IMG/VR virus record: IMGVR_UViG_3300027917_000004
Location: 1 to 59,486 of that record
Reading direction: 5' to 3' (one strand)
Length of the DNA stretch: 59,486 nt
Source: a virus
Below the pieces are notes generated by a model that was not told the origin of the DNA, ran no database searches, and worked only from the letters and a program-made list of their open reading frames with translations. How positions within the stretch are numbered: the stretch's first letter is position 1; every line of letters starts with the position of its first letter. A program made the translations under genes and the position numbers. Positions 26,145 through 33,354 of the stretch are shown piece after piece.

Positions 26145-26345
26145 ATGACAAAACCGGACCCCATACTCGCTAAGGTATTCGCCGCAGCGGGAAACCAATC
26201 CAAGCTCGCAGCAATGTTGGGTCTTACCCGCGCCGCTGTGTCTTGCTGGAAAAAGGTTCCTATTCGTCATGTAAGAGAAGTTTCCAAAATTACCAATATC
26301 CCGCGCCAGAAGTTACGCCCAGATGTCTTCGATGAAAACAACTAA
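26145..26345 (+). CDS. Cro/YdaS-like transcription regulator
   Basis: 66 residues. AGNQSKLAAMLGLTRAAVSCWKK is a helix-turn-helix, followed by VREVSKITNIPRQKLRPDVF, the end typical of the YdaS/Cro family (RHDLRPDIF in relatives). It has no Shine-Dalgarno and its ATG sits where the promoter should start transcription. It probably autoregulates through the palindrome that overlaps both -35 boxes just upstream. Confidence 0.85.
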   Translation: MTKPDPILAKVFAAAGNQSKLAAMLGLTRAAVSCWKKVPIRHVREVSKITNIPRQKLRPDVFDENN

Positions 26346-26547
26346 ACTTACACCGGAAGACGTTCTACGTTGGTTCCGGCAGGGAGCAGATACGCAAAAG
26401 ATTGCATATCTGTTCCGCATGTCAGAATCTGACGTAGCCAACTTATTGGGGCAAGCAAAAGATGCGGAATACAATCAAGATCATTCTTCCGTTTCCACCG
26501 AGCGTGAACCGCCTGTGGAGGACGAACAAAACCGGAGGGATGCATAG
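26332..26547 (+). CDS. Small HTH-like protein
   Basis: 71 residues from ATG 26332 (an in-frame earlier start exists at 26323). LTPEDVLRWFRQGADTQKIAYLFRMSESDVANLLGQA reads as a helix-turn-helix (residues about 5-41), followed by a polar tail. It overlaps the Cro-like gene by 14 nt and the RusA gene by 86 nt in a different frame, which is unusually deep; the tail may be dispensable. Confidence 0.65.
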   Translation: MKTTKLTPEDVLRWFRQGADTQKIAYLFRMSESDVANLLGQAKDAEYNQDHSSVSTEREPPVEDEQNRRDA

Positions 26548-26839
26548 ATCAACGGAGTATTCCGCTTGGCGCAAACAAGCCGAATGGGCGGTTGCTGGGC
26601 AAGTCAAGGGTAACAAGATCGCTGGGGAATATACGCTGGAGATCGCGGCAGTTAAGCCCGACAAACGGCGGCGTGATCTGGGGAATTTGGAGAAGGCTGT
26701 TAGTGACCTTCTGCAAAAGGTTAAGGTGATCGAAGACGATTACCTTTGCCAAGAGATACATATGAAGTGGGTGAAGTCTGGCCCAGAGTGTCTGATAATA
26801 CTAAAGGATTATAACGATGACGAAGGAACAACAGATTGA
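26462..26839 (+). CDS. RusA-family Holliday junction resolvase
   Basis: 125 residues: IILPFPPSVNRLWRTNKTGG at the start and KPDKRRRDLGNLEKAVSDLLQKV ... IEDDYLC, which contain the acidic residues (D, D, D of RDLGN, SD and EDD) that bind Mg in RusA. It resolves branched recombination or replication intermediates, in line with the ERF/YqaJ system across the divergent promoter. Confidence 0.9.
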   Translation: MRNTIKIILPFPPSVNRLWRTNKTGGMHRSTEYSAWRKQAEWAVAGQVKGNKIAGEYTLEIAAVKPDKRRRDLGNLEKAVSDLLQKVKVIEDDYLCQEIHMKWVKSGPECLIILKDYNDDEGTTD

Positions 26840-26987
26840 AATTCTGATGGCGGCTCTACAAGAGTGCCAAGAATACTTTGATGACGAATCAGATGTAGTG
26901 GATGGCGACGATGGTCAGCCGGAGCCTAACCGTGAAATGTATATGTCTATGATGATCGATAGTGCTTTGAGGGAGATCGGCAAATGA
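26817..26987 (+). CDS. Small acidic protein, 56 aa
   Basis: Reads MTKEQQIEILMAALQECQEY then an Asp/Glu-rich stretch and MYMSMMIDSALREIGK. RBS AAAGGA (26803-26808) is well spaced, and it overlaps its neighbours by 23 nt and by ATGA. Unknown function. Confidence 0.65.
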   Translation: MTKEQQIEILMAALQECQEYFDDESDVVDGDDGQPEPNREMYMSMMIDSALREIGK

Positions 26988-27187
26988 GCGACGACAAAAC
27001 CATCACAGACTACATCCACAACCAGCCTCCGATTTATCAGTTACAGGCCATGGGTCCGATTGCGACCCTGCGCGACCAGTTCGCGATGGCGGCGCTTGGC
27101 GGGATCAACGTAAAGAACTTCCAACCGCGTGACATTGCAGAAATGGCTTATGAGCTTGCCGATGCCATGATGGAGGCGCGGAAATGA
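26984..27187 (+). CDS. Conserved small phage protein, 67 aa
   Basis: Start MSDDKTITDYIHNQPPIYQL, then GPIATLRDQFAMAALGG and PRDIAEMAYELADAMMEAR. The segment RDQFAMAAL...AYxxADAM is found in many phage early regions as a stand-alone small protein of unknown function. Overlaps both neighbours by 4 nt (ATGA). Confidence 0.75.
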   Translation: MSDDKTITDYIHNQPPIYQLQAMGPIATLRDQFAMAALGGINVKNFQPRDIAEMAYELADAMMEARK

Positions 27188-27432
27188 TTGACCTTAACGC
27201 ACTCGACAACGACCCGTGGTCTACGATCCCAGTGAATAAGGATGACCTTCGTGCGCTGGCTTCTGCGCTGCAAAGCATGGAGGCTGATCTGGCGCGGGTG
27301 ACTAAAGATGCCAGCCATTTCTATCAGGCACTGGTCTTTATCTCTGGGCAGGACATGGAGTTACGCTCTCGCAATCTGGCTCGGCGCACTCTTGGGTTAG
27401 AACCTCAAGCAAATACGGATTTGATACTATGA
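27184..27432 (+). CDS. Hypothetical protein, 82 aa
   Basis: Helical, with DLRALASALQSMEADLARV. No recognised domain. ATGA overlaps at both ends tie it into the same translational chain as its neighbours. Confidence 0.62.
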   Translation: MIDLNALDNDPWSTIPVNKDDLRALASALQSMEADLARVTKDASHFYQALVFISGQDMELRSRNLARRTLGLEPQANTDLIL

Positions 27433-27776
27433 TCAGCAAAGACAAAACCTACCGCACCCGCGATGGCCGTGAAGTGCGTATCTATGCGACTGATGGGCAT
27501 CCTTTGGAGCCTATTCATGGAGCATTCCAAGATTACTCAGGCGCTTGGAATAGCACCATGTGGCGTCACGATGGAACAAATGTATATGGAAAAGGTGAAA
27601 CCGATCTCATAGAAGTAAAGCCCCGCATCAAGCGCACGGTGTGGATGAATGTGTATGACAACGAAGTCATTCATGGCGGCTGGCGTACAAAAGAAGAAGC
27701 GCAGGGTTATCATGAAAAGAACCGCATTGCTTGTCTGAAACTTGATCTGGATTTTGAAGAAGGAGAAGGGCTGTGA
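27429..27776 (+). CDS. Conserved phage/bacterial small protein, 115 aa
   Basis: YRTRDGREVRIYATDGHPLEPIHGAF and WMNVYDNEVIHGGWRTKEEAQGYHEKNRIACLKLDL (residues about 7-32 and 75-110). The YRTRDGxxVRIYATD start with a later W.RRD-like GTN...DL pattern is common in phage early proteins, where the C-terminal part (W.N.Y......Y.T.EEA) recurs. Function unknown. Confidence 0.72.
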   Translation: MISKDKTYRTRDGREVRIYATDGHPLEPIHGAFQDYSGAWNSTMWRHDGTNVYGKGETDLIEVKPRIKRTVWMNVYDNEVIHGGWRTKEEAQGYHEKNRIACLKLDLDFEEGEGL

Positions 27777-28024
27777 CCGACGATCTTGTGAAGCGGCTGC
27801 GCGACACGTTCTTTAGCGTTGATCCATTTGACGCAATGATCTTTCAAGAAGCCGCCAGCCGCATTGAACAACTGGAAGCGGCGCTGCGGGATGTTTACGA
27901 AGTCTATGCAGGATCAGAAGGAATACCACAGCCAATGACTGCGGCTGAAGGATACTTGCTGCACTTGGTAAAGGAAATGGCAAACACAGCCCGCGCCGCA
28001 CTAGGGGAGAAGAAAAATGACTGA
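27773..28024 (+). CDS. Tandem paralogue 1 (DDLVxRLR ... AALGEKK)
   Basis: 83 residues from a GTG start overlapping the preceding stop. It begins TDDLVKRLRD, contains EAASRIEQLEAALRDVY and ends ARAALGEKKND. Members downstream at 28088, 28326 and, more divergent, 28627 share this frame of start, coiled coil and end. This start/coil combination is familiar from phage and prophage early regions; a function is not established. Confidence 0.75.
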   Translation: MTDDLVKRLRDTFFSVDPFDAMIFQEAASRIEQLEAALRDVYEVYAGSEGIPQPMTAAEGYLLHLVKEMANTARAALGEKKND

Positions 28025-28091
28025 TCTGTCTGTTTTCATGATGTGTGTGACCGCTGTTCTCATTGCAATGATTTGGAGCGCGAACCAATGA
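28017..28091 (+). CDS. Predicted 24-residue membrane peptide
   Basis: MTDLSVFMMCVTAVLIAMIW then SANQ: almost the whole peptide is one hydrophobic helix. It begins 8 nt before the stop of the preceding gene with GGGGAGAAG upstream, and its stop overlaps the next start (ATGA), so the spacing between two paralogues is filled exactly by it. Confidence 0.55.
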   Translation: MTDLSVFMMCVTAVLIAMIWSANQ

Positions 28092-28333
28092 CTGATGATC
28101 TGGTTAATAGGCTGATGGATTGCGGAACATTTGGCGCAGAAGGAGCTGAAAGTTTGTGTAGTGAAGCTGCCGACCGCATTGAAACGCTAGAGAAGGCGCT
28201 GCAAAAAATTGCCGTCATTGAAGATGAACATATCAACGTTCCAAAAACCAATGAAGGCGCAAACCTTTGGGCTTGCCTAGCCATGTGCGTTGAGCTTGCT
28301 GAACGCGCACTAGGGGAAAAAAAAGATGGATGA
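28088..28333 (+). CDS. Tandem paralogue 2
   Basis: 81 residues; start ATG 28088 in the ATGA overlap. TDDLVNRLMD, SEAADRIETLEKALQKIAVI and AERALGEKKDG match paralogue 1 at the start, in the coiled coil and at the end, while the middle (CGTFGAEGAESLC, TNEGANLWACLAMCVEL) differs. Confidence 0.75.
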   Translation: MTDDLVNRLMDCGTFGAEGAESLCSEAADRIETLEKALQKIAVIEDEHINVPKTNEGANLWACLAMCVELAERALGEKKDG

Positions 28334-28634
28334 TCTTGTGAATGAACTCCGCAATCCCAAGGGAACCAGCGGTTCTGACTTCAATGCTACCTATTGGCTT
28401 GGGTTGGCAAATAAAGCTGCTGACCGCATTTATGAATTGGAAAAAGAACTTTTTGTGAGGGGATGTAAAAACTGGGATTTGTTTGTTCAAAAAAGTTCCC
28501 GCATTGAGGCGCTGGAAACGGCGCTTGCTCACATCTACGCATGGTATCCAATCAGCGTGACGCAACCGCATCAAACAATTCATGACATTCGGGAGTTTGC
28601 TCGCGCCGCACTAGGGGAGAAGAAAGATGGATAA
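28326..28634 (+). CDS. Tandem paralogue 3
   Basis: 102 residues: MDDLVNELRNPKGTSGSDFN, KAADRIYELEKELF, a second coil SSRIEALETALAHIYAWY, and ARAALGEKKDG. It overlaps its neighbours by 8 nt on each side. The doubled coil suggests an internal duplication relative to paralogues 1 and 2. Confidence 0.75.
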   Translation: MDDLVNELRNPKGTSGSDFNATYWLGLANKAADRIYELEKELFVRGCKNWDLFVQKSSRIEALETALAHIYAWYPISVTQPHQTIHDIREFARAALGEKKDG

Positions 28635-28866
28635 TGAAATTATAAAACACCTTCACGAAGTAGGCATATGGCTTGATCTGGACGGCGACGAGGCTGAAGC
28701 CCAGATCATCTATGAAGCTGTCGATTATGCAGAAGATTTAGAAAAGCGCGTAAAGAAACTAACCGAATACATCGATGCATATCAGAACCAGACCAACATC
28801 ATGTTGGACCGCATTAAAAAGATAGAGGCCGAATTAGAGGAGAAAGCAAATGGCAAAATACCGTAA
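28627..28866 (+). CDS. Divergent coiled-coil relative of the tandem paralogues
   Basis: 79 residues, starting MDNEIIKHLHEVGIWL and containing YEAVDYAEDLEKRVKKLTEY and LDRIKKIEAELEEKANG. Same size and coil-rich layout as the three genes before it, but the DDLV start and the GEKK end have drifted or are absent. Function unknown. Confidence 0.68.
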   Translation: MDNEIIKHLHEVGIWLDLDGDEAEAQIIYEAVDYAEDLEKRVKKLTEYIDAYQNQTNIMLDRIKKIEAELEEKANGKIP

Positions 28867-29056
28867 TCGCAGAACGTCTGATAGCCATGGCACAATGCAA
28901 TATGATTCACATAAACCACGGCTCGCGACACTCAAACAAATCCGGTTTGAAAACCGCATTCGAGAAACTTTGATCGATGCTGATAGCAAAAGAGCAAAAG
29001 CTAGAGTTTCATTGCCTAAATTCAGCTGGGACAAAGACGATGGGAAAGAGGTCTGA
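28850..29056 (+). CDS. Small basic protein, 68 aa
   Basis: Starts MAKYRNRRTSDSHGTMQYDS and is rich in Arg and Lys; ends FSWDKDDGKEV. It overlaps the coiled-coil gene by 17 nt and the methyltransferase gene by 17 nt, which supports it as a real member of the chain. A nucleic-acid-binding role is only suggested by charge. Confidence 0.58.
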   Translation: MAKYRNRRTSDSHGTMQYDSHKPRLATLKQIRFENRIRETLIDADSKRAKARVSLPKFSWDKDDGKEV

Positions 29057-29561
29057 CTTCACCCGTCGAAAGATGGATTTCTACGCGACCCCCGAATCAG
29101 CTGTGCGGCCCTTGCTGCCGCATATTCCCAAAGGGACCATCTATTGCGAGCCGTGCGCTGGAGAGGGTGACCTGATAGGCCACCTTCTGGCTCTGGGCGG
29201 CCATCACTGCATAGCCGCCTATGATGCCGAAATAGGGCCGTGGAAGAGGATCGATGCTTCTTGGCTAATGGAGGATGATCTCAGTGGCGCGGAGATGATT
29301 ATCACCAACCCGCCATGGGACAGGCCCGTCCTTCACCAGATCATAGAACGCTGCGCCCTGCTGCGGCCTACATGGCTGCTCTTCGATGCGGATTGGATGC
29401 ACACCGCTCAAGCCGCGCCACATTTGGAAATCTGCAAAATGATCGTTGCGATAGGGCGGGTGAAATGGTTTGGCGATACTAGCGGCAAAGACAACTGCTG
29501 CTGGTATCTCTTCGATGCCGCAGGATCGCCCCACAGGCCAGTTTTTGTAGGTAGGGCATGA
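29040..29561 (+). CDS. DNA adenine methyltransferase-like protein
   Basis: 173 residues from ATG 29040. FYATPESAVRPLLPHIPKGT leads into motif I (EPCAGEGDLIGHL) and motif IV TNPPWDRP (NPPW, the N6-adenine/N4-cytosine amino-methyltransferase signature), then LLFDADWMH and RVKWFGDTSGKDN. It is short, with no clear target recognition domain, so its specificity cannot be read. It could protect phage DNA from restriction or alter methylation-dependent promoters; the latter is noteworthy because the phage also has a GcrA-like protein. Confidence 0.82.
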   Translation: MGKRSDFTRRKMDFYATPESAVRPLLPHIPKGTIYCEPCAGEGDLIGHLLALGGHHCIAAYDAEIGPWKRIDASWLMEDDLSGAEMIITNPPWDRPVLHQIIERCALLRPTWLLFDADWMHTAQAAPHLEICKMIVAIGRVKWFGDTSGKDNCCWYLFDAAGSPHRPVFVGRA

Positions 29562-29803
29562 GTACCATCAAACAACAGGCCGATGCCGTTGAGCGGGCCG
29601 CTATGAACCTTCGCGGCACCATTGCTCACATGAAGAACATGGCCCGAGTGAACAAGGGCGACGAGACGATGATCAGGATGCGCGAGAGCCACCTGACTGA
29701 CTTATTGTCAGCGCATAAGACTATGGTATGGTTAATGGAGAACGAGGAAAAAATTAGGGCGGCACTAGGCCGCCCCAAGTCAGTTTCGTCAAGAAAAGAC
29801 TAG
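29558..29803 (+). CDS. Hypothetical helical protein, 81 aa
   Basis: KQQADAVERAAMNLRGTIAH, LTDLLSAHKTMVWLMENEEK and a basic tail. Overlaps the methyltransferase stop by 4 nt and is the last gene before the operator-bearing intergenic region. Its stop codon lies in a hairpin stem. No recognised family. Confidence 0.65.
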   Translation: MSTIKQQADAVERAAMNLRGTIAHMKNMARVNKGDETMIRMRESHLTDLLSAHKTMVWLMENEEKIRAALGRPKSVSSRKD

Positions 29804-29818
29804 GGGAACATCCCCTAG
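29800..29818 (+). terminator. Hairpin at the end of the early chain
   Basis: Arms CTAGGGGA (29800-29807) and TCCCCTAG (29811-29818) around a 3-nt loop ACA; the stop TAG of the preceding gene is in the left arm. No T-tract follows, so it may be a processing or attenuation structure rather than a true intrinsic terminator. Confidence 0.45.
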
Positions 29819-29882
29819 CCACCTCAGAAGATACCATTTTGAATTTTTTGTCACGCTCAACTTTTGGCCTTTAAAATACCTG

Positions 29883-29912
29883 TTGACTAAATGACAGAAT
29901 GCCACATATATA
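29883..29912 (+). promoter_or_regulatory. Promoter of the HTH regulator gene
   Basis: TTGACT (29883-29888), 18-nt spacer, TATATA (29907-29912). Operator 1 lies in the spacer and operators 2 and 3 follow downstream, so binding would block polymerase. Confidence 0.65.
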
Positions 29913-29947
29913 TGACATATTGCCATTTAAAAAATGGCAGACTGCCA
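29892..29947. promoter_or_regulatory. Three tandem operator sites
   Basis: Three 13-bp dyads of the form TGRCA-N3-TGCCA: TGACA GAA TGCCA (29892-29904), TGACA TAT TGCCA (29913-29925) and TGGCA GAC TGCCA (29935-29947). Centres are 21 and 22 bp apart, about two helical turns, so bound dimers would lie on one face of the DNA, as at the lambda operators. The adjacent gene at 29964 encodes a helix-turn-helix protein. Related sites recur at 35522, 35572 and 37982. Confidence 0.78.
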
Positions 29948-29963
29948 TTTACTGAGGGGCAAA

Positions 29964-30164
29964 ATGTCAAAAGGTGAATTAAACGAAAAATTCGTTGAAC
30001 TATCCAAAAAACTCAAACTGAATAATCTTGAAGTGTCTAAATTGTTGGGGGTTCACCCTCGGACCTACTATAGGTGGGCGTCTGGCGACACCAGCGTCCC
30101 ATATAGTGTTATCAAGGTGTTAGAGTTGCTTTGTGAGCAAAACGAGAGTAAGGTAGCTGAATAA
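29964..30164 (+). CDS. HTH transcription regulator
   Basis: 66 residues from ATG 29964, with GAGGGG 5 nt upstream; an in-frame ATG at 29934 lies inside operator 3 and is less likely. FVELSKKLKLNNLEVSKLLG and VHPRTYYRWASGDTSVPYSV form an XRE-like helix-turn-helix. With three operators in its own promoter it probably represses itself and, through matching sites elsewhere, genes in the 35-38 kb region. Confidence 0.8.
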   Translation: MSKGELNEKFVELSKKLKLNNLEVSKLLGVHPRTYYRWASGDTSVPYSVIKVLELLCEQNESKVAE

Positions 30165-30169
30165 CGAAA

Positions 30170-30195
30170 CCCCAGAGGGTGTGAGACCTCTGGGG
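30170..30195 (+). terminator. Stem-loop after the HTH gene
   Basis: CCCCAGAGG (30170-30178) pairs with CCTCTGGGG (30187-30195) around an 8-nt loop. It follows the stop by 5 nt. Only short Ts (CTTCT) follow, so termination would be partial. Confidence 0.55.
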
Positions 30196-30237
30196 CTTCT
30201 GAGATCAACACGCAAGGCGCTGCGAGTTGGACTTGAC

Positions 30238-30249
30238 GGATAATTATCC
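30238..30249. promoter_or_regulatory. 12-bp palindrome upstream of the HTH_36-like gene
   Basis: GGATAATTATCC is a perfect dyad, just after a CTTGAC half-site (30232-30237) that matches the operator arm at 26110. A possible regulatory site; nothing else supports it. A CCCC/GGGG hairpin follows at about 30273-30287 before the ATG. Confidence 0.35.
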
Positions 30250-30293
30250 CGAAATTCCGATTTTTGCAAGTGCCCCAAAACATGGGGTCATAA

Positions 30294-30566
30294 ATGTCGT
30301 TTCAAGCTATGGCTTGGGCCATCCGTCAAAAAGCACCGACTAAACCAAAATTCGTTTTGTTGGTCCTCGCCAACTACGCAGACCCGAAAGGCGTAGCTTG
30401 GCCGTCCCTAAAGGTGCTGGAGCAAGATACTGGGATCAAGCGGTCCACGCTGATCACCAGCATCGCAACGCTTGTGAAGCTTGGGCTGCTCACCAAGGCA
30501 AAGCGGTATCGCGGGAACCTCAAAACGTCCAACATTTACCAGCTTGAAATGGCCGAAACCTCGTAG
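30294..30566 (+). CDS. Helix-turn-helix replication-type protein, 90 aa
   Basis: MSFQAMAWAIRQKAPTKPKF, VLLVLANYADPKGVAWPSLK and LEQDTGIKRSTLITSIATLVKLGLLTKAK (residues about 41-69) match the winged-helix (HTH_36) domain that opens many phage replication initiators. Only this domain is present; the longer protein usual in other phages is missing, so it may be a separate loader subunit or a transcription factor. Helicase and primase genes follow. Confidence 0.78.
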   Translation: MSFQAMAWAIRQKAPTKPKFVLLVLANYADPKGVAWPSLKVLEQDTGIKRSTLITSIATLVKLGLLTKAKRYRGNLKTSNIYQLEMAETS

Positions 30567-30581
30567 TCCAGAATCTGGACT
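30565..30581. promoter_or_regulatory. 17-bp palindrome centred on a GANTC site
   Basis: AGTCCAGA-A-TCTGGACT is a perfect dyad overlapping the stop of the HTH_36-like gene. Its centre is GAATC (30571-30575), a CcrM-type GANTC methylation site. Lies in the 142-nt gap before the helicase gene. Confidence 0.45.
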
Positions 30582-30708
30582 TACCGTGGTTCAAAACTTG
30601 GACCCTATACAGTCATACCAGAAACTATCATCCAACACTTGGAATATCCGAGCCAAGAGAGGAATGATTCTAGTTAGAGTGAGTAGGTTAAACCGTTACG
30701 GAGCCGAA

Positions 30709-32211
30709 ATGGATTTACGCGATTATCAAACTGACGCTATCGACAAACTGCGTGACAGCCTCCGCGCTGGAAAGACCCGTCCCGTGGTGCAAATGCCTAC
30801 GGGAGCGGGCAAGACCATTGTGGCCGCTAACATCGTCCGAATGGCCTTGGACAAGGGCAAGCGGGTTGTGTTCTGCGTCCCTGCCATCAGCCTGATCGAC
30901 CAGAGCGTTGAGAAGTTCGAGCGCAATGGCATCCCGCATATCGGGGTGATCCAAGCCCAGCATGAGCGGACTGACCGGACAGCACCTGTACAGGTCTGTT
31001 CGATCCAGACACTGGCGCGGAGGCATCTCCCAGAGGGTGATCTGGTGATCATCGATGAGTGCCACCTGATGTTTAAATTTTACGATATCTGGATGAACTT
31101 GCCTGAGTGGCAAAAGGTTCCCTTTATCGGGCTGACTGCGACCCCATGGGCCAAGGGCATGGGCGCACAGGGGCGGTGGGATGATTTAATTATTGGCACG
31201 ACAACCGATGAGCTTATTAAACTCGGCCACCTGTCCGATTTTAAGGTTTTCGCGCCAGCGCATCCCGATCTGGATGGGGTCAAGATCGTCGCGGGTGACT
31301 ACAAGCTCGACCAGCTGGGTCAGGCGATGGACAAGGCCCCCTTGGTTGCCGACATCGTCTCGACATGGCTGGAACGGGGCCAAGATCGCTCGACGCTGGT
31401 CTTCGCTGTCAATCGCGCCCATGCCAAGAACATCGAAAAGCAATTCCAAGAAGCGGGCGTGACTACCGCTTATCTGGATGCCTACACCGATCTGGAAGAA
31501 CGAAACCAGATCGCGAAGGCGTTCGAGGCGGGTGACGTTCGGGTGGTCTGCAACGTGGGGGTTTTGACCACGGGGGTCGATTGGGACGTTCGGTGCATCG
31601 TTCTGGCGCGTCCGACTCGATCCGAAATCCTCTACACCCAAATCATTGGCCGTGGTCTGCGGACGGCGGAGGGGAAGGACTATTGCCTGATCCTCGACCA
31701 CAGTGACACCACCCTTAAGCTCGGGTTCGTGACCGATATCAGCCACGACAAGCTCGACAATGGACGGGTCAAAAGCTCGCCCAAGGAAAAGAAACAGCTG
31801 CTTCCCAAGGAATGCCCCAAGTGCGCTTTCCTCAAGCCGCCCAAGACCAAGGTCTGCCCGTCCTGCGGGTTCGAGGCCATTGCGGTTTCGGATATCGACA
31901 CGGAAGAGGGCGAGCTTCATGAGATCACCCGTGACGGGCGGGTGAAGGTTGAAAAATGGCCGCAGGAGCAAAAAGAATATTTTTATCGTGAGCTTCTGGG
32001 TTACGCGGAATTAAAAAGCTACAAAAAGGGCTGGGCCTATCACGCTTATCGGGCGCGGTTTTCTGTCGGTCCTGCTAATTCTTTTTCCGGTAGTCCGTTG
32101 CGAATGATCCGGCCCGAAACCGCGTCTTGGATTAAATCTTATAATATCCGAAAGGCTAAGGCGCGTGAAAAGGCGGCTGGGGCTAGGTTTGACGCAAGGC
32201 ATCCAGACTGA
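30709..32211 (+). CDS. Superfamily 2 DNA helicase with C-terminal zinc ribbon
   Basis: 500 residues from ATG 30709 (ACGGAG upstream); the frame is open further but that part is non-coding in style. Motifs: Q-like LRDYQ, Walker A PTGAGKT (30-36), DECH (116-119), TATPW (143-147), and motif VI QIIGRGLR (about 310). The helicase C-lobe is followed by CPKC ... CPSC at about 375-395, a zinc ribbon, and a basic tail. The type is the ResIII/UvsW-like family that unwinds forks or recombination intermediates. Position between HTH_36-like and primase genes makes it the likely replicative or fork-remodelling helicase. Confidence 0.9.
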   Translation: MDLRDYQTDAIDKLRDSLRAGKTRPVVQMPTGAGKTIVAANIVRMALDKGKRVVFCVPAISLIDQSVEKFERNGIPHIGVIQAQHERTDRTAPVQVCSIQTLARRHLPEGDLVIIDECHLMFKFYDIWMNLPEWQKVPFIGLTATPWAKGMGAQGRWDDLIIGTTTDELIKLGHLSDFKVFAPAHPDLDGVKIVAGDYKLDQLGQAMDKAPLVADIVSTWLERGQDRSTLVFAVNRAHAKNIEKQFQEAGVTTAYLDAYTDLEERNQIAKAFEAGDVRVVCNVGVLTTGVDWDVRCIVLARPTRSEILYTQIIGRGLRTAEGKDYCLILDHSDTTLKLGFVTDISHDKLDNGRVKSSPKEKKQLLPKECPKCAFLKPPKTKVCPSCGFEAIAVSDIDTEEGELHEITRDGRVKVEKWPQEQKEYFYRELLGYAELKSYKKGWAYHAYRARFSVGPANSFSGSPLRMIRPETASWIKSYNIRKAKAREKAAGARFDARHPD

Positions 32212-32221
32212 GGGGGAAAAT

Positions 32222-32416
32222 ATGAGCTACGGCCAATATATGCTTTCACGCGCTCCAAATAGTATCAGCGCGGGAGAAACGTCCGGCGTTTTTTTAGTCA
32301 TGCCAAGTTTCTATTCCGATAGCGGGATTATTTACGCCCGTGAAGGTTCGATGGCTGCCAACCCTGATCGCGCCCTTTACCGCGTCCGTTTTCGTCTGAA
32401 GGATAAAACCAAGTGA
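32222..32416 (+). CDS. Small hypothetical protein, 64 aa
   Basis: Start ATG 32222 with GAGGGGG upstream: MSYGQYMLSRAPNSISAGET, then GVFLVMPSFYSDSGIIYARE. No family recognised. Its stop overlaps the GTG of the primase gene, so the two are coupled. Confidence 0.6.
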   Translation: MSYGQYMLSRAPNSISAGETSGVFLVMPSFYSDSGIIYAREGSMAANPDRALYRVRFRLKDKTK

Positions 32417-33354
32417 CAGCCCCGCGTGAATTAGCCAAAGGCCATTGGGCAACCCTGCTACCGGCCCTTGGGGTCGATAGCCGCTTTCTGGTCAATCGGC
32501 ATGGCCCGTGCCCGATCTGCGGCGGGGCTGACCGATTCCGGTGGGATAACCAGCACGACGAGGGCGGCTACATCTGCGGCCAGTGCGGCGGCGGGGATGG
32601 GTTCGATCTGGCGCGGAAGGTAACGGGCCAGCCGTTCGGGGCCATCTTGGGCAAGATCGAAGAATTGCTCGGCAAGAAGCTCGACAGCACCCCGACCGAT
32701 AACCGTGGGGAAGAGTACCGCGTTAGAACGGCCATGGAATCGATCTGGCGGGGGTCTACACGGCCAACTGCACATGATCCGCTAGGGGTATACCTGACGC
32801 ACCGCCTTGGCCGTTTCTGGGCTTTTACGGGGCTGCGCTACAACCCCAGCGTCTGGCACTATGAGGCCAAGGCCCGTTTCCCTGCCATGGTGACACAAAT
32901 TGTCACCCCAGAGGGTCGAGCGGTTAACCTTCACCTCACCTATCTGCGGCCTGACGGGTTCAAGGCCGATCTGGAAAAGGCCAAGATGGTCATGGCTGCC
33001 AAGCTACCGGACGGGTGCGCCATCAGGCTGGGGCCGGAGCGGGAAAAGATGGGGGTCGCGGAAGGTATCGAAACCGCCCTTAGCGCGGCCATCCTTTTCA
33101 AGATGCCCGTCTGGGCTTGCGTAAATGGCAATTTGCTCGCCAAGTGGCAGCCGCCGGAGATAGCCAAGGAGATCGTGATTTTTGGCGATAACGACGAGAA
33201 TTTCACGGGTCAGGCCAAGGCCTACCACCTCGCCAACCGCCTAGAGGTGCAATTTAAGCGCAAGGCCTTTGTCATGATCCCGCCCCATGCGGGGCAGGAT
33301 TGGAATGACCATTTGCGAGCGGTATCAGGCCACGGGCTGCGGGTTATTAAATAG
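32413..33354 (+). CDS. Primase with zinc-binding and Toprim domains
   Basis: 313 residues from GTG 32413. CPICGG (33-38) and YICGQCGGGDGFDL (53-66) form the zinc finger of P4/T7-type primases; a central part (DPLGVYLTHRLG; GLRYNPSVWHYE) is that of Toprim-linked primases; VAEGIETALSA (about 214-224) and VIFGDNDENFTGQ (about 250-262) are the Toprim motifs, with E and DND as metal ligands. No helicase domain is fused, so it probably works with the SF2 helicase encoded just upstream. Confidence 0.92.
   Translation: MTAPRELAKGHWATLLPALGVDSRFLVNRHGPCPICGGADRFRWDNQHDEGGYICGQCGGGDGFDLARKVTGQPFGAILGKIEELLGKKLDSTPTDNRGEEYRVRTAMESIWRGSTRPTAHDPLGVYLTHRLGRFWAFTGLRYNPSVWHYEAKARFPAMVTQIVTPEGRAVNLHLTYLRPDGFKADLEKAKMVMAAKLPDGCAIRLGPEREKMGVAEGIETALSAAILFKMPVWACVNGNLLAKWQPPEIAKEIVIFGDNDENFTGQAKAYHLANRLEVQFKRKAFVMIPPHAGQDWNDHLRAVSGHGLRVIK

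Noticed and set aside
29934-29963. Upstream ATG for the HTH regulator gene
   Set aside because: It lies inside operator 3 and has no RBS; ATG 29964 has GAGGGG at proper distance.
30481-30708. N-terminal extension of the helicase
   Set aside because: The extension overlaps the HTH_36-like gene in another frame and has no helicase-like sequence; ATG 30709 has an RBS and is followed at once by LRDYQ.
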